From NCBI GenBank assembly GCA_003228115.1, contig QEVV01000009.1:1-64000 (forward strand): 64,000 nucleotides of DNA, given 5' to 3'. A program made the position numbers and the translations under genes. Position 1 is the stretch's first letter; each line of letters begins with the position of its first letter. Positions 17,187 through 26,219 of this stretch are shown here, one piece after another. The notes under the pieces were generated by a model. It saw only the letters and a program-made list of their open reading frames with translations, was not told the origin of the DNA and did not search any database. The stretch comes from Chloroflexota bacterium (GTDB taxonomy: Bacteria; Chloroflexota; Dehalococcoidia; Lucifugimonadales; SAR202-VII-2).

Positions 17187-18239
17187 ATGGCACAGAATGG
17201 CAGACCGGCAGTGATCGACGCTGATGGACACGTCTTCGAGAGAGAGGCGGACATCAAGAAGTACCTGGAGGCGCCGTACAACCGCCGCAACACGGCGCTG
17301 ACCCCGGGCGATCAGCCCTGGGACACACACCTCTATGAGACCTTTGAGGATGCTATTTCCTGGATTGGCACAAGCCCAGCCGAACAAGTGAAGCGTTGGC
17401 ACGACATCATGGACAGAGAGGGGATGGAGAAGGCCATGTGCTTCCCCACCCTGTCGGGCAGCGTCATCAAGCTCCAAGAGACCAACTTCCAAATTGCCGT
17501 GGCACGGGCGTGCAACGACTACTTTGCCAACGAATACAACGCCCTGTCTGACCGAATGCAATGCGTCGGCGTTCTGCCTCTGCGTTCTCCACAGGCTTCT
17601 GTCGAAGAAATGCATCGGGCGGTAACCGAGCTTGGCATCAAGGGTTTTGAGTTCGTTACCACCGGCCCGCCCCTGGCCTTGGGTGACCCGTTCTACGATC
17701 CCGTCTACAAGGCTGCTGAGGAATTGGGCGCTGCCATCTTAGTGCACGGCACTCGCAGCCAGGCCAGGGAAGTGGGGGCAGGGGGACTCGCCACATTCGC
17801 CGAAGTACACGCCTACGCCTTCCCGGCGAGTCTGCTGCTTCAGTTCACTAGCATGATTTGCCAGGGCGTTACCGTCAGGTTCCCCAACCTGCGAATCGCA
17901 TTTCTGGAGATAGGAGCGACCTGGCTTCCCTATTACCTGGACCGGCTAAATGAGCACTGGGAAATGCGCGGCGAATACGAGATGCCCTTTCTTAAGAAGA
18001 GCCCCACTGAGACAGTCAAAGAAGCCAAGATATGGGTCAGCCTTGAGAGCGGTGAGACGCTACTTGGCCCAACGGTCGACTACATTGGCGCTGAGCACCT
18101 TGTCTACGCCTCAGACGTACCTCACTGGGACAGCGAGTTCCCTGAGAGCCTTGAAAGCCTCTGGGATCGTACTGACGTCTCGACCGAAGACAAAGAGAAG
18201 ATCCTGTACCACAACGCAAAGGAACTTTTTGCCCTCTAG
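17187..18239 (+). CDS. Amidohydrolase family 2 protein, paralog 2
   Basis: A 350-residue Amidohydro_2 hydrolase. Motifs: VIDADGHVFERE at the N-terminus, CFPTLSGSVI, ACNDYFANEY, ILVHGTRSQ with the barrel His, RIAFLEIGATWLPYYLDRL and YASDVPHWDSEFPESL with the final-strand Asp. The GATWLPYYLDRL pattern places it in a more divergent branch than the 7677/56109/59679 group. The start at 17187 sits 5 nt after AAGGAG. A strong terminator follows. Confidence 0.88.
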   Translation: MAQNGRPAVIDADGHVFEREADIKKYLEAPYNRRNTALTPGDQPWDTHLYETFEDAISWIGTSPAEQVKRWHDIMDREGMEKAMCFPTLSGSVIKLQETNFQIAVARACNDYFANEYNALSDRMQCVGVLPLRSPQASVEEMHRAVTELGIKGFEFVTTGPPLALGDPFYDPVYKAAEELGAAILVHGTRSQAREVGAGGLATFAEVHAYAFPASLLLQFTSMICQGVTVRFPNLRIAFLEIGATWLPYYLDRLNEHWEMRGEYEMPFLKKSPTETVKEAKIWVSLESGETLLGPTVDYIGAEHLVYASDVPHWDSEFPESLESLWDRTDVSTEDKEKILYHNAKELFAL

Positions 18240-18261
18240 TTGGACAGCGGACGATGCGAAA

Positions 18262-18294
18262 CAAAGCGCCCGGCCATTGAGGCCGGGCGCTTTG
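18262..18294 (+). terminator. Intrinsic terminator after the amidohydrolase
   Basis: A perfect 14-bp GC-rich stem (18262-18275 with 18281-18294) and loop ATTGA, 23 nt after the stop codon. The following T-tract is weak. 18295-18452 otherwise holds nothing I recognise. Confidence 0.8.
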
Positions 18295-18452
18295 CTGTAG
18301 TTAAGCTTTTGTTGTGCCAGCCCGCGGCATGCCGGAATCCCTAACGGCTGGTAGGGGCCGTGTCTCAAACCGGCCCTCTTCCCCTCCTTTGTCATTTAGA
18401 GCCCTTCGGGATCCCCAGAACGGGCTCCGCGAGAAATCTTGTCCGCCCTATA

Positions 18453-19241
18453 TCAAGTCCCCGGACCAGCCAATGGCCCTGGCCTTTTCCCCACCACGAT
18501 CATGCGTCGCGTGCCCACCCCGTATTCCTCGCCTGAAAAGCCGCCATAAGCGCACTCGAATTCCAGACCTGATTCCTTCAGTATGCCTATGACCTCCGTC
18601 AGTGTGTAAACGCGGACATGGTGTCCGTCCATCTCCCGTTTGACGCCGTTGGGGTCGATGACGGTGAAAGTGACGTGGTTCCTGCCGGCAACGAGGTCGA
18701 GTTCCCGGTGCTCCAGATAGAGGGTGCCATCGTCGGTGCGGCGCCACTCGTTCTGGACGTAGTTGGAGACGACCCACTCCCGATTGATTAGGTCGAGCAG
18801 AAAACGACCTCCGGGTTTCAGGGCCTTGGCAATTTCCCTCAGGACTTTGCTGTCCTCTTCCTCAGATTCCAGATAGCCGAAAGCTGTGAACATGTTGATG
18901 ACAGCGTCGAAGGTGGCTTCGAAGGGAATATTGCGCATATCGCTGTGGGCGACGCTTAGCCCGACCCCTGCCGCTTCTGCAGCCCGGCTCGCCCGCTCCA
19001 GGTAGCTTTCGCTGAGGTCTTGTGCCGTCACCTCGAAGCCTCGCTTGGCCAGTAGGACGGCATGCCGCCCCGTGCCGCAGCACAGGTCGAGAACACTACT
19101 GCCAGGCACTAAGCCAAGGGTGTCCTCAACGAAGGCCACCTCTCGCTGGGCACGCTCCTCCGTCAGGAGATGGCCGTAGGCGTCCAGATAGTCGTCGCCG
19201 AAGAAAGAGACGTACCAAGGAGATGATGCTTCGCTGGTTAT
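18453..19241 (-). CDS. Class I SAM-dependent methyltransferase, apparent ATA start
   Basis: A 262-residue Rossmann-fold methyltransferase: motif I VLDLCCGTGRHAVLLA, motif II acidic residue in VTAQDLSESYLERA, HSDMRNIPF, and a post-motif LKPGGRFLLDLINRE. Homology-like sequence (SSPWYVSFFGDDYLDAYGHL) continues well upstream of the first GTG at 19137-19139, up to a perfect AAGGAGG at 19247-19253. The only codon at correct spacing is ATA (19239-19241); no ATG, GTG or TTG occurs between the upstream stop and that GTG. Either ATA initiates or one base is wrong. Substrate unknown. Confidence 0.82.
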   Translation of the reverse strand: MTSEASSPWYVSFFGDDYLDAYGHLLTEERAQREVAFVEDTLGLVPGSSVLDLCCGTGRHAVLLAKRGFEVTAQDLSESYLERASRAAEAAGVGLSVAHSDMRNIPFEATFDAVINMFTAFGYLESEEEDSKVLREIAKALKPGGRFLLDLINREWVVSNYVQNEWRRTDDGTLYLEHRELDLVAGRNHVTFTVIDPNGVKREMDGHHVRVYTLTEVIGILKESGLEFECAYGGFSGEEYGVGTRRMIVVGKRPGPLAGPGT

Positions 19242-19395
19242 GATGGCCTCCTTGGGATACTGGCGGGTAGTGAGCGTTCATGATACAGCGGCTGGAGTCC
19301 TCAGTGACCTGCTCGCCCCAAGCGGGTGGAGAGGGATCGAGAGGCCCTGCGTGCTACAATGCCGAAGGCCATTTTCTTGGAGGTTGCGTCGCCAT

Positions 19396-20157
19396 ATGAT
19401 CTCTCTTTCTGGCAAAGGCGCTCTGCTTGTTGGAACCAAGCGGGTAGGGCAAATCGTTGCCCGCAGACTGGCCAGGGAAGGCGTAAATCTCGCCATTGCC
19501 TACCGCTCATCCAAGGCGGAAGCCGAAGAGTTGCAACGTGACCTCGGTTCCAGCGTCAATGTAAGCCTGGTGCAGGGCGATGTTGGGCTAGAAGAAGATG
19601 TGGTCCGCATGGTGGCAACGGCCAAAGAGGAGCTTGGCGACCTATCGTTCTTGGTCAATCTCGCATCGAACTTCCCGCGAGATCCCTTTGACACGCTCGA
19701 CGGCAAAGCCTGGGACGACGCCATGTCCTTCGCCAAGGGTAATTATTTGCTGGCAGTGAACGCGGCCAGACTCATGAAGAAGAACGCTCCGCCAACCCGT
19801 GGGCACATCATCATGTTCAGCGACTGGGCGGCCCAAGAGACCCCATACAGGGACTATGTGCCATACCTAACGGCCAAGGCGTCCGTGGACTTCATGACAC
19901 GCGCTTTTGCTGCGGAGTTGGCAGGCGACGGCATCCTGGTCAATGCCATAGCCCCCGGGCCTACCATGCGCCCCCCTGATATCAGCAAGGACGTTTGGCA
20001 ACATGGTGTCGTGGAACAGGCTCCGCTTCAGAGGGAGTCGTCGGCTGAGGAGATGGCAGAGATCATAGCGACTCTCCTCAAGAGTGAAACCATCACCGGT
20101 GAGACCATCCGCGTAGACTCAGGCCGCCATCTGGCAGGCCCTGGTGTGGAGGGGTAA
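19396..20157 (+). CDS. Short-chain dehydrogenase/reductase linked to queC/queD
   Basis: A 253-residue Rossmann NAD(P) oxidoreductase. The cofactor loop is GTKRVGQIVARRLA, a variant of TGxxxGIG like that of pteridine reductases and enoyl-ACP reductases. NLASNF occupies the NNAG position, the Ser is in IIMFSDW, and the YxxxK pair is in PYLTAKAS. The stop lies 2 nt before queD, followed directly by queC. A pterin or deazapurine intermediate is a plausible substrate from context and loop type, but this is inference. ATG at 19396; an extended -10 box TGCTACAAT ends at 19360. The frame is open to 19240, but that segment looks non-coding. Confidence 0.85.
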   Translation: MISLSGKGALLVGTKRVGQIVARRLAREGVNLAIAYRSSKAEAEELQRDLGSSVNVSLVQGDVGLEEDVVRMVATAKEELGDLSFLVNLASNFPRDPFDTLDGKAWDDAMSFAKGNYLLAVNAARLMKKNAPPTRGHIIMFSDWAAQETPYRDYVPYLTAKASVDFMTRAFAAELAGDGILVNAIAPGPTMRPPDISKDVWQHGVVEQAPLQRESSAEEMAEIIATLLKSETITGETIRVDSGRHLAGPGVEG

Positions 20158-20159
20158 AC

Positions 20160-20567
20160 ATGCCGCATATGGTGACGAGGTCAATCGACTTTTGCTACGG
20201 CCATCGTCTGCTGAATCACAATGGGCAGTGCCGCTACCTTCACGGTCACAACGGACGCTTGGAGGTCGACATAGAGGCCGAGGCCCTTGATGACATGGGC
20301 ATGGTGGTGGACTTCGGAAGAGTGAGGGACCTCGTCAAAGGCTGGATTGATTCCAACCTTGACCACCGGATGATCCTTTGTCGGCAGGATCCCGTTGTGC
20401 CCGTTCTCCAAGGCCTCAACGAGCCGCTGTACCTTGTGGACGAGAACCCAACGGCTGAGAACCTTGCCCGGCTCATCTACGATCAAGCGCGACATCTTGG
20501 GCTTGATGTTGCCGAGATCCGCCTTTGGGAAACGCCTTCAAGCTACGCCACCTACCGAGAGGCCTAG
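20160..20567 (+). CDS. queD: 6-carboxy-5,6,7,8-tetrahydropterin synthase (QueD)
   Basis: A 135-residue T-fold enzyme that converts dihydroneopterin triphosphate to 6-carboxytetrahydropterin in queuosine/7-deazaguanine synthesis. Zinc ligands are His15 (CYGHR) and His28/His30 (YLHGHNG), with the catalytic Cys24 in GQCRYLHGH. DFGRVRDLV and LDHRM are conserved family blocks, and NPTAENLARLIY supplies the later motif. ATG at 20160 lies 2 nt after the SDR stop, and queC starts at the base after this gene's stop, so the three form an operon. Confidence 0.95.
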   Translation: MPHMVTRSIDFCYGHRLLNHNGQCRYLHGHNGRLEVDIEAEALDDMGMVVDFGRVRDLVKGWIDSNLDHRMILCRQDPVVPVLQGLNEPLYLVDENPTAENLARLIYDQARHLGLDVAEIRLWETPSSYATYREA

Positions 20568-21215
20568 ATGGACCGGGTTGCAGTCCTCGCAAGTGGGGGA
20601 CTGGACAGCGCCGTGCTTCTAGCGGACCTCGCCCGCAACAATGAAGTCTTTCCCATCAACGTCCGTGTGGGGCTGGCCTGGGAAGAGGAGGAGGCTAAAG
20701 CCTTGGTAGCCTTCCTGCGGGCTCTCAACTCCAACAACGTTAGGCCAGTCACTACGCTTGGCATGCCCATTGAACCCTTCTATGGCGACCATTGGGGAGT
20801 TACCGGTCTGGAAGTGCCTGAAGCAGGCACGGAGGATAGCGCTGTTTTCCTGCCGGGACGGAACATCATTCTGATTGGGTTGGCCGCTGTTTGGTGCTCA
20901 ACCCATGAGGTGTCGCGGATCGCCATAGGGTCGCTTGGCGACAATCCCTTTCCTGATGCCTCACCTGATTTTTTCCAGACTTTTGGATCAGTCCTTAGCC
21001 AGGGACTGGCCCATCAGGTTGCCGTCGAGGCACCATATCGAGGGTTCCACAAGCATGAGATCATCAGAGACTATAGCCACTTGCCATTGGAACTCAGTGT
21101 GACCTGCATGGTCCCAAGTGCAGGGGTTCATTGCGGGGCCTGCAATAAGTGCGACGAGCGGCAAAGAGCCTTCATCGAGGCTGGGGTTTCGGACAAGACG
21201 CCTTACGCCAGTTAG
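20568..21215 (+). CDS. queC: 7-cyano-7-deazaguanine synthase (QueC)
   Basis: A 215-residue PP-loop ATPase that converts 7-carboxy-7-deazaguanine to preQ0. The ATP motif is ASGGLDSAVLL, FLPGRNIIL is the usual middle block, and the C-terminal zinc site shows four cysteines in CMVPSAGVHCGACNKC. Together with queD it indicates preQ0 production for queuosine or another deazapurine. queE and queF are not in the window. Confidence 0.95.
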   Translation: MDRVAVLASGGLDSAVLLADLARNNEVFPINVRVGLAWEEEEAKALVAFLRALNSNNVRPVTTLGMPIEPFYGDHWGVTGLEVPEAGTEDSAVFLPGRNIILIGLAAVWCSTHEVSRIAIGSLGDNPFPDASPDFFQTFGSVLSQGLAHQVAVEAPYRGFHKHEIIRDYSHLPLELSVTCMVPSAGVHCGACNKCDERQRAFIEAGVSDKTPYAS

Positions 21216-21225
21216 GCGTGGGCCC

Positions 21226-21951
21226 CTAGGTTGCAAGCGAAGGCCATTCCTCAAGAAGCTTCCCGCCGTTGGGGACGCTGAACCGTCCTCCCACTAATGC
21301 CACTAGGTGCCAGAGCATCGCCGGGTTGCTTGCCACGATCGGCACCTTCATGTCCGCTTCCAGCTTCCCAATGATAGGAAGAGGGTCGAAGATGGCGCCC
21401 TGGAAGTAAACAGCTTGCACGTCTCCCGCGCTTGCCATGCCTTCTGCTGTGAGCCGGTAGATGTCGTCCGAACCTAGTTTCTCAGCGTCCCTGTAATAAG
21501 CGGCTGGCTGGGGGCCCGAGGCTGCCTGGATGCCATAGCCAGCAAGAAAGTCGCGGCATTGGGCGTTGAGGGTCTCATCGAACGGAGTCATGAGCAGAAT
21601 TCTGCTGGCCCCGAGTGCTTTCAGGGCAGCGGCGGAGGCTTCCAAGGCCGTTGTTATCGGGATGGAAACCTGGGCCCGGACCTTTTGAGCCATCCCCGGG
21701 TTGTAGACCTGCACAGGAGCACCTAGGATGGCGGCGCTCTGCCAATCTGGGTTGTCCCTTATGACCTGAATGGCCCGTTCTGCCGCCACGTCCTCTTTGC
21801 CTTGCAGGGAAGTAAGCGCCCCTTCAACCAAATCAAGCGCTCTGAGTCCTAGGGAAACGCCATCTGGCACGAACCGCTCAAACCGGTCAAAGTGCGGGGC
21901 ATCCAATGATATTGGACTGAGGAACCCCACGTTTACTTTTCCAGTGGCCAC
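21226..21951 (-). CDS. Asp/Glu racemase-superfamily (arylmalonate decarboxylase/maleate isomerase-like), tandem copy A
   Basis: A 241-residue two-lobed racemase-fold protein. Family features: GFLSPISL near the N-terminus, ILGAPVQVYNPG at the first active-site loop, ASRILLMTPFDE, and VYFQGAIFDPLPII at the second loop followed by VASNPAMLWHL. Neither loop carries the usual catalytic Cys; arylmalonate decarboxylase has Cys in the second loop, where Gln/Gly is found here. Most likely start is GTG at 21951 with AGGAGGGAGG upstream. It lies 26 nt after a close paralog, so this is a tandem duplication in one operon. Confidence 0.82.
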   Translation of the reverse strand: MATGKVNVGFLSPISLDAPHFDRFERFVPDGVSLGLRALDLVEGALTSLQGKEDVAAERAIQVIRDNPDWQSAAILGAPVQVYNPGMAQKVRAQVSIPITTALEASAAALKALGASRILLMTPFDETLNAQCRDFLAGYGIQAASGPQPAAYYRDAEKLGSDDIYRLTAEGMASAGDVQAVYFQGAIFDPLPIIGKLEADMKVPIVASNPAMLWHLVALVGGRFSVPNGGKLLEEWPSLAT

Positions 21952-21977
21952 GTCGTCCTCCCTCCTGCTGGGAAAGG

Positions 21978-22703
21978 CTACTTCTTCAGAGCAGGCCATT
22001 CCCTTAGGAGCCTGCCCCCATTCGGTACGCTGAAGCTGTGGCCCAAGAGGGAGAGGGCGTGCCATAGCATGGCTGGGTTGCTGGCCACGACGGGCAACCC
22101 TAACTCCGACTCCAACCGATCTATGATTTCCAGGGCGTCGAGAACGGCGCCCTGGAAGTAGATAGCATCCACGGCGCCAGCGTTGACCAGGCCTTCTTTC
22201 GTGATGCTATAGACCTCGTCCGGCCCCAGCTTGGCGGCGTCGCGGTAGTAGGGTGCTGGCTGAGGCCCGGAGATGGCCTCGACGTCCCGCTCGGCCAGGA
22301 ACGCCCTGATCTGCACGTTCATGGATTCATCGAAGGGCGTCATAAGGAGTACCCGGCTTGCCCCAAGCGCACTTAGAGCGGCAACGGCCGACTCCATGGC
22401 AGTGGTAACAGGAATGGCAACCTGCCCCCGCACGTTAGGGGCTAAGTTGGGCATATATACCTGCACCGGAGCAGCCAAAATGGCCGCGGTCTGCCACCCA
22501 GGGTTGTCACTAATGGAGCGGACCGACAGGTCGGTTGCCAGGCCTTCCTTCCCCTCCATGGAGTTCAGGGGCCCTTCGATCAGGTCCAACCCCCCGACCT
22601 CGAGGGTGACCTCTTCTGGAACGAACCGGCTGAAGCGATCGAAGTGATCTCCCGTAGCTCCCATCGGGCTCAGGAAACCAACCGTTATTTTGTCGCTGGC
22701 CAT
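21978..22703 (-). CDS. Asp/Glu racemase-superfamily (arylmalonate decarboxylase/maleate isomerase-like), tandem copy B
   Basis: A 241-residue paralog of the following gene with the same block order: VGFLSPMGATG, AAILAAPVQVYMPN, SRVLLMTPFDESMN and IYFQGAVLDALEII, then VASNPAMLWHAL. Again no Cys stands at either catalytic-loop position. Start ATG at 22703 has AAAGGAG 6 nt upstream. The shared length and colinear motifs show an old in-place duplication. Chemistry is unknown. Confidence 0.82.
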   Translation of the reverse strand: MASDKITVGFLSPMGATGDHFDRFSRFVPEEVTLEVGGLDLIEGPLNSMEGKEGLATDLSVRSISDNPGWQTAAILAAPVQVYMPNLAPNVRGQVAIPVTTAMESAVAALSALGASRVLLMTPFDESMNVQIRAFLAERDVEAISGPQPAPYYRDAAKLGPDEVYSITKEGLVNAGAVDAIYFQGAVLDALEIIDRLESELGLPVVASNPAMLWHALSLLGHSFSVPNGGRLLREWPALKK

Positions 22704-22878
22704 ATTTTTCTCCTTTGAAGGCGAATGAGTGACGCTCATGTGCGTCCGGGGATAATACTACGTTCTCAAAAGAAGCCCAACCTGACCGAACTATTTGATG
22801 GAATGAGCGCATCTTCGAGTCGAAGGGGGTCCGGGGTCCGCTACCGGCAAGGCCGTGACTGGCGGCACTCTATCACTG

Positions 22879-22887
22879 TGGTAGAAT
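22879..22887 (+). promoter_or_regulatory. Extended -10 promoter candidate for the response regulator
   Basis: TGGTAGAAT (extended -10 form TGnTAGAAT) with no good -35 box. It is the only promoter-like site I see in the 347-nt gap 22704-23050, which otherwise holds no recognisable gene. Confidence 0.4.
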
Positions 22888-23050
22888 ACCCGTGCTGTTC
22901 CGCGCTAACTACGATTGTCTCTCGGAACGGCTTGAATCGGGCAAGGGAAGGTCAGTCTTCTCTTCCAGGGCTGGAAGAAGGATGGGACTCTTCCATCGAA
23001 TAGGACATTCGTTTGGAGCCCTTGGTCGCTTTTATGGAGAACAAAGGCTC

Positions 23051-23737
23051 GTGACGGTAGCCGTATTAATCATTGAGGACGAAGCCGAGGTCAGGTCCTT
23101 GGTGCAGGCCACTTTGGAACGGGCCGGCTACCGAGTGATTGCGGCCGAAGATGGCCCATCCGGTTTTCGCTCTTTTTATGAAGCGCGGCCGGATCTTGTT
23201 CTCATGGACGTCCGCCTTCCGGTTATGGACGGATGGGCGCTCCTGGATCGTATGAGAGAGGTCTCGGAAATACCCATCATCATGCTGACGGCGCTCACTA
23301 CAGAGAACGATACCGTCCGAGGATTGAAGGGTGGCGCTGACGATTATATCTCTAAGCCATTCCGCACCGCAGAATTGCTGGCGAGGTGCGAGGCTGTCCT
23401 CCGGCGCTCCAGCGGGCCAGCGAACAGAGAGCTTGTGTTTGAGGACGCCATTCTTAAAATGGACTTCCAGGGGTTGGAGGTGCGGCTAGAGGGTCGCCCG
23501 CTGGCCCTGTCTCCTCAAGAGTTTAGGTTGCTGGCCACCCTCGTGCGCAATGCAGACCGTGTAATGTCTGTTGCCAAGCTTACGGAGACTGTCTGGGGCA
23601 GCGAATCTGGCAATCGAGAGAACCTGCGGATGTACATTAGCTATCTCCGCAAGAAGCTCAAGGATGGGAGCGGAAGGTTCAACATTATAGAGACGATTCG
23701 TGGTTTCGGCTACCGATATCGTGGCTCCGGGGGCTAG
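23051..23737 (+). CDS. OmpR/PhoB-family response regulator (orphan)
   Basis: A 228-residue two-domain regulator. The receiver domain has the acidic pair in LIIEDE, phosphoacceptor Asp53 in LVLMDVRLP, a Thr in MLTAL and Lys in DYISKPF. The C-terminal winged helix has LSPQEFRLLATLVRN and YISYLRKKL ending in RGFGYRY. GTG at 23051 gives the standard receiver start; the frame is open back to 22892 but that extension has no receiver-like sequence. No histidine kinase is adjacent, so its signal is unknown. Confidence 0.93.
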   Translation: MTVAVLIIEDEAEVRSLVQATLERAGYRVIAAEDGPSGFRSFYEARPDLVLMDVRLPVMDGWALLDRMREVSEIPIIMLTALTTENDTVRGLKGGADDYISKPFRTAELLARCEAVLRRSSGPANRELVFEDAILKMDFQGLEVRLEGRPLALSPQEFRLLATLVRNADRVMSVAKLTETVWGSESGNRENLRMYISYLRKKLKDGSGRFNIIETIRGFGYRYRGSGG

Positions 23738-23795
23738 TGGTTCTTCGTTGTTGCCCCATGCCAGTTGCCCCTGCCTCTGCCTTGTCCTTCCCGCC

Positions 23796-26219
23796 CTACT
23801 CCTCCTCAGGCGCAGCCTGACCTTCCTTCGACGATTTCCCGAAGTTCCTCATCTGCTCCGCCATAGTGCGTAGGCGTTGATCCACAAGGTAGTTGACCGT
23901 TCCATTGGCGTAGGAACCGTCTGGCTGTCGTTCCCCGCCGGGCGAGCCTGTCAGAATTTCAATGCCGTGGTCTATGGTGTCGACCGGATGAATGTGGAAT
24001 TTCCCCTCGGCAATGGCCTCCACGACATCCTCGCGTAGCATGAGGTTCTGGACGTTGCTTCGGGGGATGAGCACTCCTTGGTCTCCCGTAAGCCCCTTTG
24101 CGGCGCAAACATCGAAATACCCTTCTATCTTTTGATTGGCCCCACCTATGGCCTGAACATGGCCTTGCTGGTCTACCGACCCAGTGACGGCGAACCGTTG
24201 CTGGATGGGCAAACCGGAGAGCGCAGACAATAGAGCATACAGCTCTGTGCTGGAGGCGCTGTCGCCGTCTATGCCTTCATAACTCTGCTCGAATACCAGG
24301 CGGGCCGATAGGGCGAGCGGCTTGTCGTAGGCGTACCGCTGACTCAAGAAACCACCGAGGATGAGCACTCCCTTCGTGTGGATTGCGCCACCCATTCTGG
24401 CCTCTCGCTCAATATCTAGCAGTCCTGCTTGGCCCAGCCCTACTGTTGCTGTAACCCTTGCCGGTCTGCCGAAGCTGTGGTCCCCCAAGGACATGACTGA
24501 CAATCCGTTGATCTGGCCCACTGCTTCGCCTGAGGTTTCCACACGGAAGATGTCTTTCCGGATGACTTCTTGGATGCGTTCCTCAATCAGGTTAGAACGA
24601 TAAGCCCGGTGCCGGACAGCCTTGGTTACGTGGTCCGCTGATGTGTACTCTTCGCCATCAACCGTCGCCCATTGGTTGGCTTCCCGGAGGATATTTGCCA
24701 ACTCCGAAAAACGGGTCGACAATTTTGTCTGGTCATCTGCCAACCTAGAGCCCTCCTCAACGATCTTGGCAACGGCATCGGCGTTCAGGGGGTATAGGCC
24801 CTCTTCTCTGGACAGACCACATATGAAGCCGACATAGTGCCGTAGATTGTCTTCGTCGCGTTCCATCGAAGTGTCGAATTCGGCTTTGACCTTGAACAAT
24901 TCTCGAAAGTCCTCGTCTTGGGCAAGCAAGAGGTAGTAGAGGTTGGGGCTGCCGACAAGGACTACTTTCATATTGAGAGGAACCGGCTCTGGCTGAAGGC
25001 TTTTGGCCAGGATCATCCCAGTTCGCTCAATCGGGTCTTCCATAGCAATCTGCCCGCTCCGCAGCGACCTCTTCAGCGCGTCATAGGACATGGGGTTGCG
25101 GAGAAGCTCCTCCACGGCGATGACCAGGAAGCCGCCGTTGGCTTGGTGCAGCGCGCCGCATTTTATGAGGGTGAAGTCCGTCTGAAGGGTGCCGAACATG
25201 GCCTCCTTCTCAATGCGACCAAACAAGTTGGGGTAGTACGGATTCAATTCGTACACAACGGGTGCGCCGCCATTCTCGCTGTGGTCAACAAAGAGGTTCA
25301 CCTGGTATTTCCGCATGGCCGCTTCCCGGGCGAGGGCCTGACCGGCGTCCTGAGGGGAGTCACCCTGGGGCTGGGAGGGGAGGAACACTCCCGAATCGGC
25401 CGTCATTTCCTCCTGAACTTGATGGAGGTAATGCAGAACGTTGGGGGAGTCTTCGAAGAGGGCGTAGGCGTCATCTATCGCTTCCGATACCACAAACTGA
25501 GCAACTTGACGGTTCAAAGCCTGTAGCTCGTTCTGGGCTTTTCGCTGCAAAGAGCGAATGCCCTTCATCGAATCGCGGAAACGAACTGAAAGGGCTTCCT
25601 GTCGCTGCCGTATTTGGTCGCGTTCCTCCTGTGGCATCGCCGCCAATACCTGATCTTCAACAGGTTTGCCGTCTATAACGGGCTGGATGTACAGGCCCGC
25701 TGGTGTTGGCTGGATTGCAAAGCCCTCACTCAGAGCCTCCTGATTCATGGCCAGAGCAAGGTCCTCCCTTTGCCGCTGAATGTCCTGCAGGCTCGCGTCG
25801 CGCTGAGCGGCATACTCGTCGCTCTCGAAGGCGCGGGGCATCTCCTGGCGCACCTCTTGAAGAAGGGCTCTCATGGTTTGTTGGAGCTTACGGCCCATTC
25901 CTGCAGGCAATTCGACGACCCGGGGGCGGAAGGCATCGGAGAAGTTGTGCACATAGCACACATCTGGGGGAGTCGGAAGAGAGCTCGCTTGAGCGGTGAG
26001 GAACCCTGTGACTGCCGTGGTCTTGCCCACGCCCACTGGACCCGAGACGTAGATGTTGTAGCCAGGGTGGTTGACGGCCAGACCGAATTCCAATGCCTCA
26101 ATGGCCCTAGGCTGACCAACGACCATCTCAAGCGGAGATAAGTCGCGGGTGGTCTCGAAACCTAGGACGTGGGGGTCTTGGATTCTTCGAGCTTGATCTG
26201 CAGTAAGTTCTTCAGGCAT
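23796..26219 (-). CDS. Lon-family ATP-dependent protease (AAA_32 / LonB-YcbZ type)
   Basis: An 807-residue cytoplasmic AAA+ protease. Walker A GPVGVGKTTA lies near residues 60-69. A long inserted helical region (about 90-330) separates it from Walker B-type sequence and the rest of the ATPase, as in the YcbZ-like group. The C-terminal Lon protease domain has the Ser-Lys dyad: Ser near 654 in GDSASSTE and Lys near 697 in GANQKIEGYF, 43 residues apart as in Lon. There is no classical Lon N-domain. ATG at 26219; a further in-frame start at 26291 is less likely. It is divergent from hrcA, hinting at a shared stress context. Confidence 0.92.
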   Translation of the reverse strand: MPEELTADQARRIQDPHVLGFETTRDLSPLEMVVGQPRAIEALEFGLAVNHPGYNIYVSGPVGVGKTTAVTGFLTAQASSLPTPPDVCYVHNFSDAFRPRVVELPAGMGRKLQQTMRALLQEVRQEMPRAFESDEYAAQRDASLQDIQRQREDLALAMNQEALSEGFAIQPTPAGLYIQPVIDGKPVEDQVLAAMPQEERDQIRQRQEALSVRFRDSMKGIRSLQRKAQNELQALNRQVAQFVVSEAIDDAYALFEDSPNVLHYLHQVQEEMTADSGVFLPSQPQGDSPQDAGQALAREAAMRKYQVNLFVDHSENGGAPVVYELNPYYPNLFGRIEKEAMFGTLQTDFTLIKCGALHQANGGFLVIAVEELLRNPMSYDALKRSLRSGQIAMEDPIERTGMILAKSLQPEPVPLNMKVVLVGSPNLYYLLLAQDEDFRELFKVKAEFDTSMERDEDNLRHYVGFICGLSREEGLYPLNADAVAKIVEEGSRLADDQTKLSTRFSELANILREANQWATVDGEEYTSADHVTKAVRHRAYRSNLIEERIQEVIRKDIFRVETSGEAVGQINGLSVMSLGDHSFGRPARVTATVGLGQAGLLDIEREARMGGAIHTKGVLILGGFLSQRYAYDKPLALSARLVFEQSYEGIDGDSASSTELYALLSALSGLPIQQRFAVTGSVDQQGHVQAIGGANQKIEGYFDVCAAKGLTGDQGVLIPRSNVQNLMLREDVVEAIAEGKFHIHPVDTIDHGIEILTGSPGGERQPDGSYANGTVNYLVDQRLRTMAEQMRNFGKSSKEGQAAPEEE

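Noticed and set aside
19240..19395. 52-residue N-terminal extension of the SDR
   Set aside because: Arg/Trp-rich, no Rossmann homology, and it overlaps the divergent methyltransferase start.
22892..23050. N-terminal extension of the response regulator
   Set aside because: Receiver domains begin at the GTG at 23051; the upstream stretch looks like untranslated leader.
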